64,000 nt of DNA from Ecdyonurus torrentis (Eukaryota > Arthropoda > Insecta > Ephemeroptera > Heptageniidae): contig CASGGR010000026.1 in NCBI GenBank assembly GCA_949318235.1, positions 1,733,744 to 1,797,743 on the forward strand. The letters run 5' to 3'. A program made the position numbers and the translations under genes. Of this stretch, positions 52,099-63,846 are shown piece after piece. The notes under the pieces are model-generated. The model searched no databases. It was not told the origin of the DNA and saw only the letters and a list, made by a program, of their open reading frames with translations. Positions within the stretch are counted from its first letter, which is position 1. Each line of letters starts with the position of its first letter.

Positions 52099-53460
52099 GT
52101 AATTACCTTTTCTTTGCAAGTCTGTTAGTCCTACATTTAAGTTCAAACCGCAAGCCTGTAGCTTTATTAGTTTCGGAGATATCAACAAAAATCGTATTCA
52201 CAGTCTGAAAACTACGATGAGAAAGCACTAAGATTCTCTATAACGGCGAAAGTTTGCATTGGATCGATTAAGGTGTAATAACCTTTTCTTTGCAAGTCTG
52301 TTAGTCCTACATTTTAGTTCAAACCGCAAGCCTGTAGCTTTATTAGTTTCGGAGATATCATCAAAAATCGTATTCACAGTCTGAAAAGAACGATGAGAAA
52401 GCACTGAGATTCTCTATAACAGCGAAAGTTTGCATTGGAGTGATTAAGGTGTAATAACCTTTTCTTTGCAAGTCTGTTAGTCCTACATTTTAGTTCAAAC
52501 CGCGAGCCTGTAGCTTTATTAGTTTCGGAGATATCATCAAAAATTGTATTCACAGTCTGAAAAGTACGATGAGAAAGCACTGAGATTCTCTATAACTGCG
52601 AAAGTTTGCATTGGAGGGATTAAGGTGTAAGAACCTTTTCTTTGCAAGTCTGTTAGTCCTACATTTAAGTTCAAACCGCAAGCCTGTACCTTTATTAGTT
52701 TTGGAGGTATCATCAAAAATCGTATTCACACTCTTAAAAGTACGATGAGAAAGCACTGAGATTCTCTATAACGGCGAAAGTTTGCATTGGAGCGATTAAG
52801 GTGTCATAACCTTTTCTTTGCAAGTGTGTTAGTCCTAAATTTTAGTTTAAACTGCAAGCCTGTAGCTTTATTAGTTTCGGAAATATCATCAAAAATCGTA
52901 TTCACAGTCTGAAAAGTACGATGAGAAAGCACTGAGATTCTCTATAACAGCGAAAGTTTGCATTGGAGCGATTAAGGTGTAATACCCTTTTCTTTTCAAG
53001 GCTGTTAGTCCTACATTTTAGTTCAAATGGCAAGCCTGTAGCTTTATTAGTTTCGGAAATATCATCAAAAATCGTATTCACAGTCTGAAAAGTACGATGA
53101 GAAAGCACTGAGATTCTCTATAACAGCGAAAGTTTGCATTGGAGCGATTAAGGTGTAATAACCTTTTCTTTGCAAGTCTGTTAGTCCTACATTTTAGTTC
53201 AAATCGCAAGCCTGTAGCTTTAGTAGTTTCGGAGATATCATCAAAAATCGTATTCACAGTCTGAAAAGTACGATGAGGAAGCACTGAGATTCTCTATAAC
53301 GGCAAAAGTTTACATTGGAGCGATTAAGGTGTAATAACCTTTTCTTTGCAAGTCTGTTAGTTCTACATTTAAGTTCAAACCGCAACCCTGTAGCTTTATT
53401 AGTTTCGGAAATATCATCAAAAATCGTATTCACAGTATGAAAAGTACGATGAGAAAGCAC
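52099..53460. repeat. 9-monomer higher-order repeat unit, copy 3, incomplete or diverged at its end
   Basis: It follows the same order as copies 1 and 2 for about 7.7 monomers, with private changes 'ggagtgattaagg' near 52,438, 'gtaagaacc' near 52,628, 'gtgtcataacc' near 52,802 and 'gtacgatgag' at 52,917 where the earlier copies have 'gtacattgag'. After about 53,460 the expected 'ttcttcatttagg' monomer is replaced by one with 'gcaaccatgtagc'. Confidence 0.85.
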
Positions 53461-56400
53461 TAAGATTCTCTATAATGGCAAAATTTTGCATTAGAGCGAT
53501 TAAGGTGTAATAATCTTTTCTTTGCAAGTGTGTTAGTTCTACATTTAAGTTCAAACCGCAACCATGTAGCTTTAGTAGTTTCGGAAATATCATCAAAAAT
53601 CGTATTAACAGTCTGAAAAGTACGATGAGAAAGCACTAAGATTCTCTATAATGGCAAAATTTTGCATTGGAGCGATTAAGGTGTAATAACCTTTTCTTTG
53701 CAAGTCTGTTAGTCCTACATTTTAGTTCAAACCTCAAGCCTGTAGCTTTATTAGTTTCAAAAATATCATCAAAAATCGTATTCACAGTCTGAAAAGTACG
53801 ATGAGAAAGCACTGAGATTCTCTATAACGGCGAAAGTTTGCATTGAGCGATTTAGGTGTAATAACCTTTTATTTGCAAGTCTGATAGTTCTAAATTTTAG
53901 TTCAAACCGCGAGCCTGTAGGTTTATTAGTTTCGGAGATATCATCAAAAATCGTATTCACAGTCTGAAAAGTACGATGAGAAAGCACTGAGATTCTCTAT
54001 AACGGCGAAAGTTTGCATTAGAGCGATTAAGGTGTAATAACCTTTTCTTTGCAAGTCTGTTAGTCCTACATTTAAGTTCAACCCGCTAGCCTGTAGCTTT
54101 ATTAGTTTCGGAGATATCATCAAAAATCGTATTCACAGTCTGAAAAGTACGATGAGAAAGCACTGAGATTCTCTAGAACGGCGAAAGATTGCATTGGAGC
54201 GATTAAGGTGTAAATACCTTTTCTTTGCAAGTCTGTTAGTCCTAAATTTTAGTTTAAACCGCAAACCTGTAGCTGTATTAGTTTCGGAGATATCATCAAA
54301 AATCGTATTCACAGTCTGAAAAGTACGATGAGAAAGCACTAAGATTTTCTATAACGGCGAAAGTTTGCATTGGAGCGATTAAGGTGTAATAACCTTTTCT
54401 TTGCAAGTTTGTTATTCCTAAATTTTAGTATAAACCGCAAGCCTGTAGCTTTATTATTTTCGGAAATATCATCAAAAATCGTATTCACAGTCTGAAAAGT
54501 ACGATGAGAAAGCACTGAGTTTCTTTATAACAGCGAAAGTTTGCATTGGAGCGATTAAGGTGTAATAACCTTTTCTTTTCAAGGCTGTTAGTCCTACATT
54601 TTAGTTGAAATCGCAAGCCTGTAGCTTTATTAGTTTCGGAAATATCATCAAAAATCGTATTCACAGTCTGAAAAGTACGATGAGAAAGCACTGAGATTCT
54701 CTATAACAGCGAAAGTTTGCATTGGAATGATTAAGGTGTAATAACCTTTTCTTTTCAAGGCTGTTAGTCCTACATTTTAGTTCAATTCGCAAGCCTGTAG
54801 CTTTATTAGTTTCGGAAATATCATCAAAAATCGTATTCACAGTCTGAAAAGTACGATGAGAAAGCACTGAGATTCTCTATAACGGCGAAACTTTGCATTG
54901 GAGCGATTAAGGTGTTATAACCTTTTTTTTGCAAGTCTGTTAGTCCTACATTTTAGTTCAAACCGCAAGCCTGTAGCTTTATTAGTTTCAAAAATATCAT
55001 CAAAAATCGTATTCACAGTCTGAAAAGTACGATGAGAAAGCACTGAGATTCTCTATTACGGCGAAATTTTGCATTGAGCGATTTAGGTGTTATAACCTTT
55101 TCTTTGCAAGTCTGTTAGTCCTACATTTTAGTTCAAACCGCGAGCCTGTAGCTTTATTAGTTTGGAGATATCATCAAAAATCGTATTCACAGTCTGAAAA
55201 GTACGATGAGAAAGCACTGAGATTCTCTATAACGGCGAAAGTTTGCATTGGAGCGATTCAGGTGTAATAACCTTTTCTTTGCAAGTCTGTTAGTCCTACA
55301 TTTTAGTTTAAAACGCAAGCCTGTAGCTTTATTTGTTTCGGAAATATCATCAAAAATCGTATTCACAGTCTGAAAAGTACGATGAGAAAGCACTGAAATT
55401 CTCTATAACGGCGAAAGTTTGCATTGGAGGGATTAAGGTGTAATAACCCTTTCTTTGCAAGTCTGTTAGTCCTACATTTAAGTTCAAACCGCAAGCCTGT
55501 AGCTTTTTTAGTTTCGGAGATATCATCAAAAATCGTATTCACAGTCTGAAAAGTACGATGAGAAAGCACTGAGATTCTCTATAACGGCGAAAGTTTGCAT
55601 TGGAGCGATTAAGGTGTAATAACCTTTTCTTTGCAAGTCTGTTAGTCCTACATTTTAGTTCAAACCGCAAGATTGTAGATTTATTAGTTTCGGAGCTATC
55701 ATCAAAAATCGTATTCACAGTCTGAAAAGTACGATGAGAAAGCACTGAGATTCTCTATAACGGCGAAAGTTTGCATTGGAGGGATTAAGGTGTAATAACC
55801 TCTTCTTTGCAAGTCTGTTAGTCCTACATTTAAGTTCAAACCGCAAGCCTGTAGATTTATTAGTTTCGGAGATATTATCAAAAATCGTATTTACAGTCTG
55901 AAAAGTACGTTGAGAAAGCACTGAGATTCTCTATAACGGCGTAAGTTTGCATTGGAGCGATTAAGGTGTAATAACCTTTTCTTTGAAAGTCTGTTAGTCC
56001 TATATTTTAGTTTAAACCGCAAGCCTGTAGCTTAATTAGTTTCGGAAATATCATCAAAAATCGTATTCACAGTCTGAAAAGTACGATGAGAAAGCACTGA
56101 GATTCTCTATAACGGCGAAAGTTTGCATTGGAGCGATTAAGGTGTAATAACCTTTTCTTTGCAAGTGTGTTAGTCCTAAATTTTAGTTTAAACTGCAAGC
56201 CTGTAGCTTTATTAGTTTCGGAAATATCATCAAAAATCGTATTCACAGTCTGAAAAGTACGATGAGAAAGCACTGAGATTCTCTATAACAGCGAAAGTTT
56301 GCATTGGAGCGATTAAGGTGTAATACCCTTTTCTTTTCAAGGCTGTTAGTCCTACATTTTAGTTCAAATGTCAAGCCTGTAGCTTTATTAGTTTCGGAAA

Positions 56401-58413
56401 TATCATCAAAAATCGTATTCACAGTCTGAAAAGTACGATGAGAAAGCACTGAGATTCTCTATAACAGCGAAAGTTTGCATTGGAGCGATTAAGGTGTAAT
56501 AACCTTTTCTTTGCAAGTCTGTTAGTCCTACATTTTAGTTCAAATCGCAAGCCTGTAGTTTTTTTAGTTTCGGAGATATCATCAAAAATCGTATTCACAG
56601 TCTGAAAAGTACGATGAGAAAGCACTGAGATTCTCTATAACGGCAAAAGTTTACATTGGAGCGATTAAGGTGTAATAACCTTTTCTTTGCAAGTGTGTTA
56701 GTTCTACATTTAAGTTCAAACCGCAACCATGTAGCTTTAGTAGTTTCGGAAATATCATCAAAAATCGTATTCACAGTCTGAAAAGTACGATGAGAAAGCA
56801 CTAAGATTCTCTATAATGGCGAAATTTTGCATTGGAGCGATTAAGGTGTTATAACCTTTTCTTTGCAAGTCTGTTAGTCCTACATTTTAGTTCAAACCTC
56901 AAGCCTGTAGCTTTATTAGTTTCAAAAATATCATCAAAAATCGTATTCACAGTCTGAAAAGTACGATGAGAAAGCACTGAGATTCTCTATAACGGCGAAA
57001 GTTTGCATTGAGCGATTTAGGTGTAATAACCTTTTATTTGCAAGTCTGATAGTTCTAAATTTTAGTTCAAACCGCGAGCCTGTAGCTTTATTAGTTTCGG
57101 AGATATCATCAAAAATCGTATTCACAGTCTGAAAAGTACGATGAGAAAGCACTGAGATTCTCTATAACGGCGAATGTTTGCATTGGAGGGATTAAGGTGT
57201 AATAACCTTTTCTTTGCAAGTCTGTTAGTCCTACATTTAAGTTCAAACCGCAAGCCTGTATCTTTATAAGTTTCGGAGATATCATCAAAAATCGTATTCA
57301 CAGTCTGAAAAGTACGATGAGAAAGCACTGAGATTCTCTATAACGGCGAAAGTTTGCATTAGAGGGATTAAGGTGTAATAACCTTTTCTTTGCAAGTCTG
57401 TTAGTCCTACATTTAAGTTCAAACCGCTAGCCTGTAGCTTTATTAGTTTCGGAGATATCATCAAAAACCGTATTCACAGTTTGAAAAGTACGATGAGAAA
57501 GCACTGAGATTCTCTATAACGGCGAAAGTTTGCATTGCAGCGATTAAGGTGTAAAAACCTTTTCTTTGCAAGTCTGTTAGTCCTAAATTTTAGTTTAAAC
57601 CGCAAGCCTGTAGCTGTATTAGTTTCGGAGATATTATCAAAAATCGTATTCACAGTCTGAAAAGTACGATGAGAAAGCACTAAGATTTTCTATAACGGTG
57701 AAAGTTTGCATTGGAGCGATTAAGGTGTAATAACCTTTTCTTTGCAAGTTTGTTATTCCTAAATTTTAGTATAAACCGCAAGCCTGTAGCTTTATTAGTT
57801 TCGGAGATATCATCAAAAATCGTATTCACAGTCTGAAAAGTACGATGAGAAAGCACTGAGATTCTCTATAACGGCGAAACTTTGCATTGGAGCGATTAAA
57901 GTGTTATAACCTTTTCTTTGCAAGTCTGTTAGTCCTACATTTTAGTTCAAACTGCAAGCCTGTAGCTTTATTAGTTTCAAAAATATCATCAAAAATCTTA
58001 TTCACAGTCTGAAAAGTACGATGAGAAAGCCCTGAGATTCTCTATAACGGCGAAATTTTGCATTGAGCGATTTAGGTGTTATAACCTTTTCTTTGCAAGT
58101 CTGTTAGTCCTACATTTTAGTTCAAACCGCGAGCCTGTAGCTTTATTAGTTTCGGAGATATCATCAAAAATCGTATTCACAGTCTGAAAAGTACGATGAG
58201 AAAGCACTGAGATTCTCTATAACGGCGAAAGTTTGCATTGGAGCGATTCAGGTGTAATAACCTTTTCTTTGCAGGTCTGTTAGTCCTACATTTTAGTTTA
58301 AACCGCAAGCCTGTAGCTTTATTAGTTTCGGAAATATCATCAAAAATCGTATTCACAGTCTGAAAACTACGATGAGAAAGCACTGAGATTCTCTATAACG
58401 CCGAAAGTTTGCT
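53461..58413. repeat. About 28 monomers without a clean tandem unit
   Basis: Local similarities are present but broken. The copy pair near 53.77-53.99 kb recurs near 56.93-57.15 kb (offset 3165). 56.1-56.6 kb resembles the 9-monomer units ('taatacccttttc'). Several copies carry a compensating change 'gcattgagcgattta' that is one base short (53,842, 55,073, 57,006, 58,059). More private single-base changes occur per copy than in the left domain, which suggests older or less homogenised satellite. No other sequence type is seen. Confidence 0.78.
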
Positions 58414-59809
58414 TTGGAGCGATTCAGGTGTAATAACCTTTTCTTTGCAAGTCTGTTAGTCCTACATTTTAGTTTAAACCGCAAGCCTGTAGCTTTATTT
58501 GTTTCGGAAATATCATTAAAAATCGTATTCACAGTCTGAAAAGTACGATGAGAAAGCACTGAGATTCTCTATAACGGCGAAAGTTTGCATTGGAGGGATT
58601 AAGGTGTAATAACCTCTTCTTTGCAAGTCTGTTAGTCCTACATTTAAGTTCAAACCGCAAGCCTGTAGCTTTATTAGTTTCGGAGATATCATCAAAAATC
58701 GTATTCACAGTCTGAAAAGTACGATGAAAAAGCACTGAGATTCTCTATAATGGCGAAAGTTTGCATTGGAGCGATTAAGATGTAATAACCTTTTCTTTGC
58801 AAGTCTGTTAGTTCTACATTTAAGTTCAAACCGCAACCCTGTAGCTTTATTAGTTTCGGAAATATCATCAAAAATCGTATTCACAGTCTGAAAAGTACGA
58901 TGAGAAAGCACTAAGATTCTCTATAATGGCAAAATTTTGCATTAGAGCGATTAAGGTGTAATAATCTTTTCTTTGCAAGTGTGTTATATCTACATTTAAG
59001 TTCAAACCGCAACCATGTAGCTTTAGTAGTTTCGGAAATATCATCAAAAATCGTATTCACAGTCTGAAAAGTACGATGAGAAAGCACTAAGATTCTCTAT
59101 AATGGCGAAATTTTGCATTGGAGCGATTAAGGTGTAATAACCTTTTCTTTGCAAGTCTGTTAGTCCTACATTTTAGTTCAAACCTCAAGCCTGTAGCTTT
59201 ATTAGTTTCAAAAATATCATCAAAAATCGTATTCACAGTCTGAAAAGTACGATGAGAAAGCACTGAGATTCTCTATAACGGCGAAAGTTTGCATTGAGCG
59301 ATTTAAGTGTAATAACCTTTTATTTGCAAGTCTGATAGTTCTAAATTTTAGTTCAAACCGCGAGCCTGTAGCTTTATTAGTTTCGGAGATATCATCAAAA
59401 ATCGTATTCACAGTCTGAAAAGTACGATGAGAAAGCACTGAGATTCTCTATAACGGCGAATGTTTGCATTGGAGGGATTAAGGTGTAATAACCTTTTCTT
59501 TGCAAGTCTGTTAGTCCTACATTTAAGTTCAAACCGCAAGCCTGTAGCTTTATAAGTTTCGGAGATATCATCAAAAATCGTATTCACAGTCTGAAAAGTA
59601 CGATGAGAAAGCACTGAGATTCTCTATAACGGCGAAAGTTTGCATTAGAGCGATTAAGGTGTAATAACCTTTTCTTTGCAAGTCTGTTAGTCCTACATTT
59701 AAGTTCAAACCGCTAGCCTGTAGCTTTATTAGTTTCGGAGATATCATCAAAAACCGTATTCACAGTCTGAAAAGTACGATGAGAAAGCACTGAGATTCTC
59801 TATAACGGC
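58414..59809. repeat. Roughly 8-monomer block, copy 1 (repeats at offset 1582)
   Basis: It matches 59,996-61,391 at offset 1582 (9 x 176 minus 2). Shared markers: 'gcgattcagg', 'tatttgtttcgg', 'gagggattaagg' with 'aacctcttc', 'gcaaccatgtagc', 'tttcaaaaatatc', 'gcattgagcgattta' and 'aaaaaccgtattc'. A private change is 'gtgttatatctac' near 58,981 where copy 2 has 'gtgttagttctac'. Confidence 0.86.
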
Positions 59810-59995
59810 AAAATTTTGCATTGAGCGATTTAGGTGTTATAACCTTTTCTTTGCAAGTCTGTTAGTCCTACATTTTAGTTCAAACCGCGAGCTTGTAGCT
59901 TTATTAGTTTCGGAGATATCATCAAAAATCGTATTCACAGTCTGAAAAGTACGATGAGAAAGCACTGAGATTCTCTATAACGGCGAAAGTTTGCA

Positions 59996-61391
59996 TTGGA
60001 GCGATTCAGGTGTAATAACCTTTTCTTTGCAAGTCTGTTAGTCCTACATTTTAGTTAAAACCGCAAGCCTGTAGCTTTATTTGTTTCGGAAATATCATCA
60101 AAAATCGTATTCACAGTCTGAAAAGTACGATGAGAAAGCACTGAGATTCTCTATAACGGCGAAAGTTTGCATTGGAGGGATTAAGGTGTAATAACCTCTT
60201 CTTTGCAAGTCTGTTAGTCCTACATTTAAGTTCAAACCGCAAGCCTGTAGCTTTATTAGTTTCGGAGATATCATCAAAAATCGTATTCACAGTCTGAAAA
60301 GTACGATGAAAAAGCACTGAGATTCTCTATAATGGCGAAAGTTTGCATTGGAGCGATTAAGATGTAATAACCTTTTCTTTGCAAGTCTGTTAGTTCTACA
60401 TTTAAGTTCAAACCGCAACCCTGTAGCTTTATTAGTTTCGGAAATATCATCAAAAATCGTATTCACAGTCTGAAAAGTACGATGAGAAAGCACTAAGATT
60501 CTCTATAATGGCAAAATTTTGCATTAGAGCGATTAAGGTGTAATAATCTTTTCTTTGCAAGTGTGTTAGTTCTACATTTAAGTTCAAACCGCAACCATGT
60601 AGCTTTAGTAGTTTCGGAAATATCATCAAAAATCGTATTCACAGTCTGAAAAGTACGATGAGAAAGCACTAAGATTCTCTATAATGGCGAAATTTTGCAT
60701 TGGAGCGATTAAGGTGTAATAACCTTTTCTTTGCAAGTCTGTTAGTCCTACATTTTAGTTCAAACCTCAAGCCTGTAGCTTTATTAGTTTCAAAAATATC
60801 ATCAAAAATCGTATTCACAGTCTGAAAAGTACGATGAGAAAGCACTGAGATTCTCTATAACGGCGAAAGTTTGCATTGAGCGATTTAAGTGTAATAACCT
60901 TTTATTTGCAAGTCTGATAGTTCTAAATTTTAGTTCAAACCGCGAGCCTGTAGCTTTATTAGTTTCGGAGATATCATCAAAAATCGTATTCACAGTCTGA
61001 AAAGTACGATGAGAAAGCACTGAGATTCTCTATAACGGCGAATGTTTGCATTGGAGGGATTAAGGTGTAATAACCTTTTCTTTGCAAGTCTGTTAGTCCT
61101 ACATTTAAGTTCAAACCGCAAGCCTGTAGCTTTATAAGTTTCGGAGATATCATCAAAAATCGTATTCACAGTCTGAAAAGTACGATGAGAAAGCACTGAG
61201 ATTCTCTATAACGGCGAAAGTTTGCATTAGAGCGATTAAGGTGTAATAACCTTTTCTTTGCAAGTCTGTTAGTCCTACATTTAAGTTCAAACCGCTAGCC
61301 TGTAGCTTTATTAGTTTCGGAGATATCATCAAAAACCGTATTCACAGTCTGAAAAGTACGATGAGAAAGCACTGAGATTCTCTATAACGGC
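59996..61391. repeat. Roughly 8-monomer block, copy 2
   Basis: Copy of 58,414-59,809. The joining part 59,810-59,995 instead matches about 58,052-58,237 at offset 1758, so one monomer present before copy 1 (the 'cgccgaaagtttgctttgg' copy) is missing before copy 2. A private change 'tagttaaaaccgc' lies near 60,053. Confidence 0.85.
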
Positions 61392-62644
61392 GAAAGTTTG
61401 CATTGGAGCGATTAAGGTGTAAAAACCTTTTCTTTGCAAGTCTGTTAGTCCTAAATTTTAGTTTAAACCGCAAGCCTGTAGCTGTATTAGTTTCGGAGAT
61501 ATTATCAAAAATCGTATTCACAGTCTGAAAAGTACGATGAGAAAGCACTAAGATTTTCTATAACGGTGAAAGTTTGCATTGGAGCGATTAAGGTGTAATA
61601 ACCTTTTCTTTGCAAGTTTGTTATTCCTAAATTTTAGAATAAACCGCAAGCCTGTAGCTTCATTAGTTTCGGAAATATTATCAACAATCGTATTCACAGT
61701 CTGAAAAGTACGATGAGAAAGCACTGAGTTTCTTTATAACAGCGAAAGTTTGCATTGGAGCGATTAAGGTGTAATAACCTTTTCTTTTCAAGGCTGTTAG
61801 TCCTACATTTTAGTTGAAATCGCAAGCCTGTAGCTTTATTAGTTTCGGAAATATCATCAAAAATCGTATTCACAGTCTGAAACGTACGATGAGAAAGCAC
61901 TGAGATTCTCTATAACAGCGAAAGTTTGCATTGGAATGATTAAGGTGTAATAACCTTTTCTTTTCAAGGCTGTTAGTCCAACATTTTAGTTCAAATCGCA
62001 AGCCTGTAGCTTTATTAGTTTCGGAAATATCATCAAAAATCGTATTCACAGTCTGAAAAGTACAATGAGAAAGCACTGAGATTCTCTATAACGGCGAAAC
62101 TTTGCATTGGAGCGATTAAAGTGTTATAACCTTTTCTTTGCAAGTCTGTTAGTCCTACATTTTAGTTCAAACTGCAAGCCTGTAGCTTTATTAGTTTCAA
62201 AAATATCATCAAAAATCTTATTCACAGTCTGAAAAGTACGATGAGAAAGCCCTGAGATTCTCTATAACGGCGAAATTTTGCATTGAGCGATTTAGGTGTT
62301 ATAACCTTTTCTTTGCAAGTCTGTTAGTCCTACATTTTAGTTCAAACCGCGAGCCTGTAGCTTTATTAGTTTCGGAGATATCATCAAAAATCGTATTCAC
62401 AGTCTGAAAAGTACGATGAGAAAGCACTGAGATTCTCTATAACGGCGAAAGTTTGCATTGGAGCGATTCAGGTGTAATAACCTTTTCTTTGCAGGTCTGT
62501 TAGTCCTACATTTTAGTTTAAACCGCAAGCCTGTAGCTTTATTAGTTTCGGAAATATCATCAAAAATCGTATTCACAGTCTGAAAACTACGATGAGAAAG
62601 CACTGAGATTCTCTATAACGCCGAAAGTTTGCTTTGGAGCGATT
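61392..62644. repeat. Copy of 57,524-58,424 with two inserted monomers
   Basis: The left part matches at offset 3868 ('attttctataacggtg', 'ttgttattcc'). The right part matches at 4220 ('cctgagattctc', 'gcaggtctg', 'cgccgaaagtttgctttgg'). The 352-base difference is two extra monomers (about 61.67-62.08 kb) that resemble those at about 54.46-54.87 kb ('tagttgaaatcgc', 'ggaatgattaagg'). Confidence 0.83.
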
Positions 62645-63846
62645 AAGGTGTAATAACCTTTTCTTTGCAAGTCTGTAAGTCCTACATTTAAGTTCAAACC
62701 GCAAGCCTGTAGCTTTATTAGTTTCGTATTCACAGTCTGAAAAGTACGTTGAGAAAGCACTGAGATTCTCTATAACGGCGAAAGTTTGCATTGGAGCGAT
62801 TAAGGTATAATAAACTTTTCTTTGCAAGTCTGTTAGTCCTACATTTTAGTTCAAACCGCGAGCCTGTAGCTTTATTAGTTTCGGAGATATCATCAAAAAT
62901 CGTATTCACAGTCTGAAAAATACGATGAGAAAGCACTGAGATTCTCTATAACAGCGAAAGTTTGCATTGGAATGATTAAGGTGTAATAACCTTTTCTTTT
63001 CAAGGCTGTTAGTCCTACATTTTAGTTCAAATTGCAAGCCTGTAGCTTTATTAGTTTCGGAAATATCATCAAAAATCGTATTCACAGTCTGAAAAGTACG
63101 ATGAGAAAGCACTGAGATTCTCTATAACGGCGAAACTTTGCATTGGAGCGATTAAGGTGTTATAACCTTTTCTTTGCAAGTCTGTTAGTCCTACATTTTA
63201 GTTCAAACCGCAAGCCTGTAGCTTTATTAGTTTCAAAAATATCATCAAAAATCTTATTCACAGTCTGAAAAGTACGATGAGAAAGCACTGAGATTCTCTA
63301 TAACGGCAAAATTTTGCATTGAGCGATTTAGGTGTTATAACCTTTTCTTTGCAAGTCTGTTAGTCCTACATTTTAGTTCAAACCGCGAGCCTGTAGCTTT
63401 ATTAGTTTCGGAGATATCATCAAAAATCGTATTCACAGTCTGAAAAGTACGATGAGAAAGCACTGAGATTCTCTATAACGGCGAAAGTTTGCATTGGAGC
63501 GATTCAGGTGTAATAACCTTTTCTTTGCAAGTCTGTTAGTCCTACATTTTAGTTTAAACCGCAAGCCTGTAGCTTTATTTGTTTCGGAAATATCATCAAA
63601 AATCGTATTCACAGTCTGAAAAGTACGATGAAAAAGCACTGAGATTCTCTATAACGGCGAAAGTTTGCATTGGAGGGATTAAGGTGTAATAACCTCTTCT
63701 TTGCAAGTCTGTTAGTCCTACATTTAAGTTCAAACCGCAAGCCTGTAGCTTTATTAGTTTCGGAGATATCATCAAAAATCGTATTCACAGTCTGAAAAGT
63801 ACGATGAGAAAGCACTGAGATTCTCTATAATGGCGAAAGTTTGCAT
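62645..63846. repeat. About 7 monomers, including one with a 19-bp deletion
   Basis: Most copies resemble nearby ones (for example 63,220-63,400 resembles 62,190-62,380). The monomer crossing 62,725 lacks 19 bases (see separate entry). Others carry 'ggtataataaac' near 62,805 and 'gcgattcagg' near 63,500. Confidence 0.8.
62715..62745. repeat. Monomer with a 19-bp internal deletion
   Basis: The usual run from 'gtttcg' through the 'gatatc' and A5 tract to 'tcgtattcac' is shortened to 'gtttcgtattcacag'. Both ends of the lost piece carry 'tcg', so a single 'tcg' remains at the junction (about 62,724-62,726). Phase before and after differs by 19, and neighbouring marks 333 bases apart (62,397 and 62,730) confirm 352 minus 19. 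This is the largest indel I found within any monomer. Confidence 0.92.
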
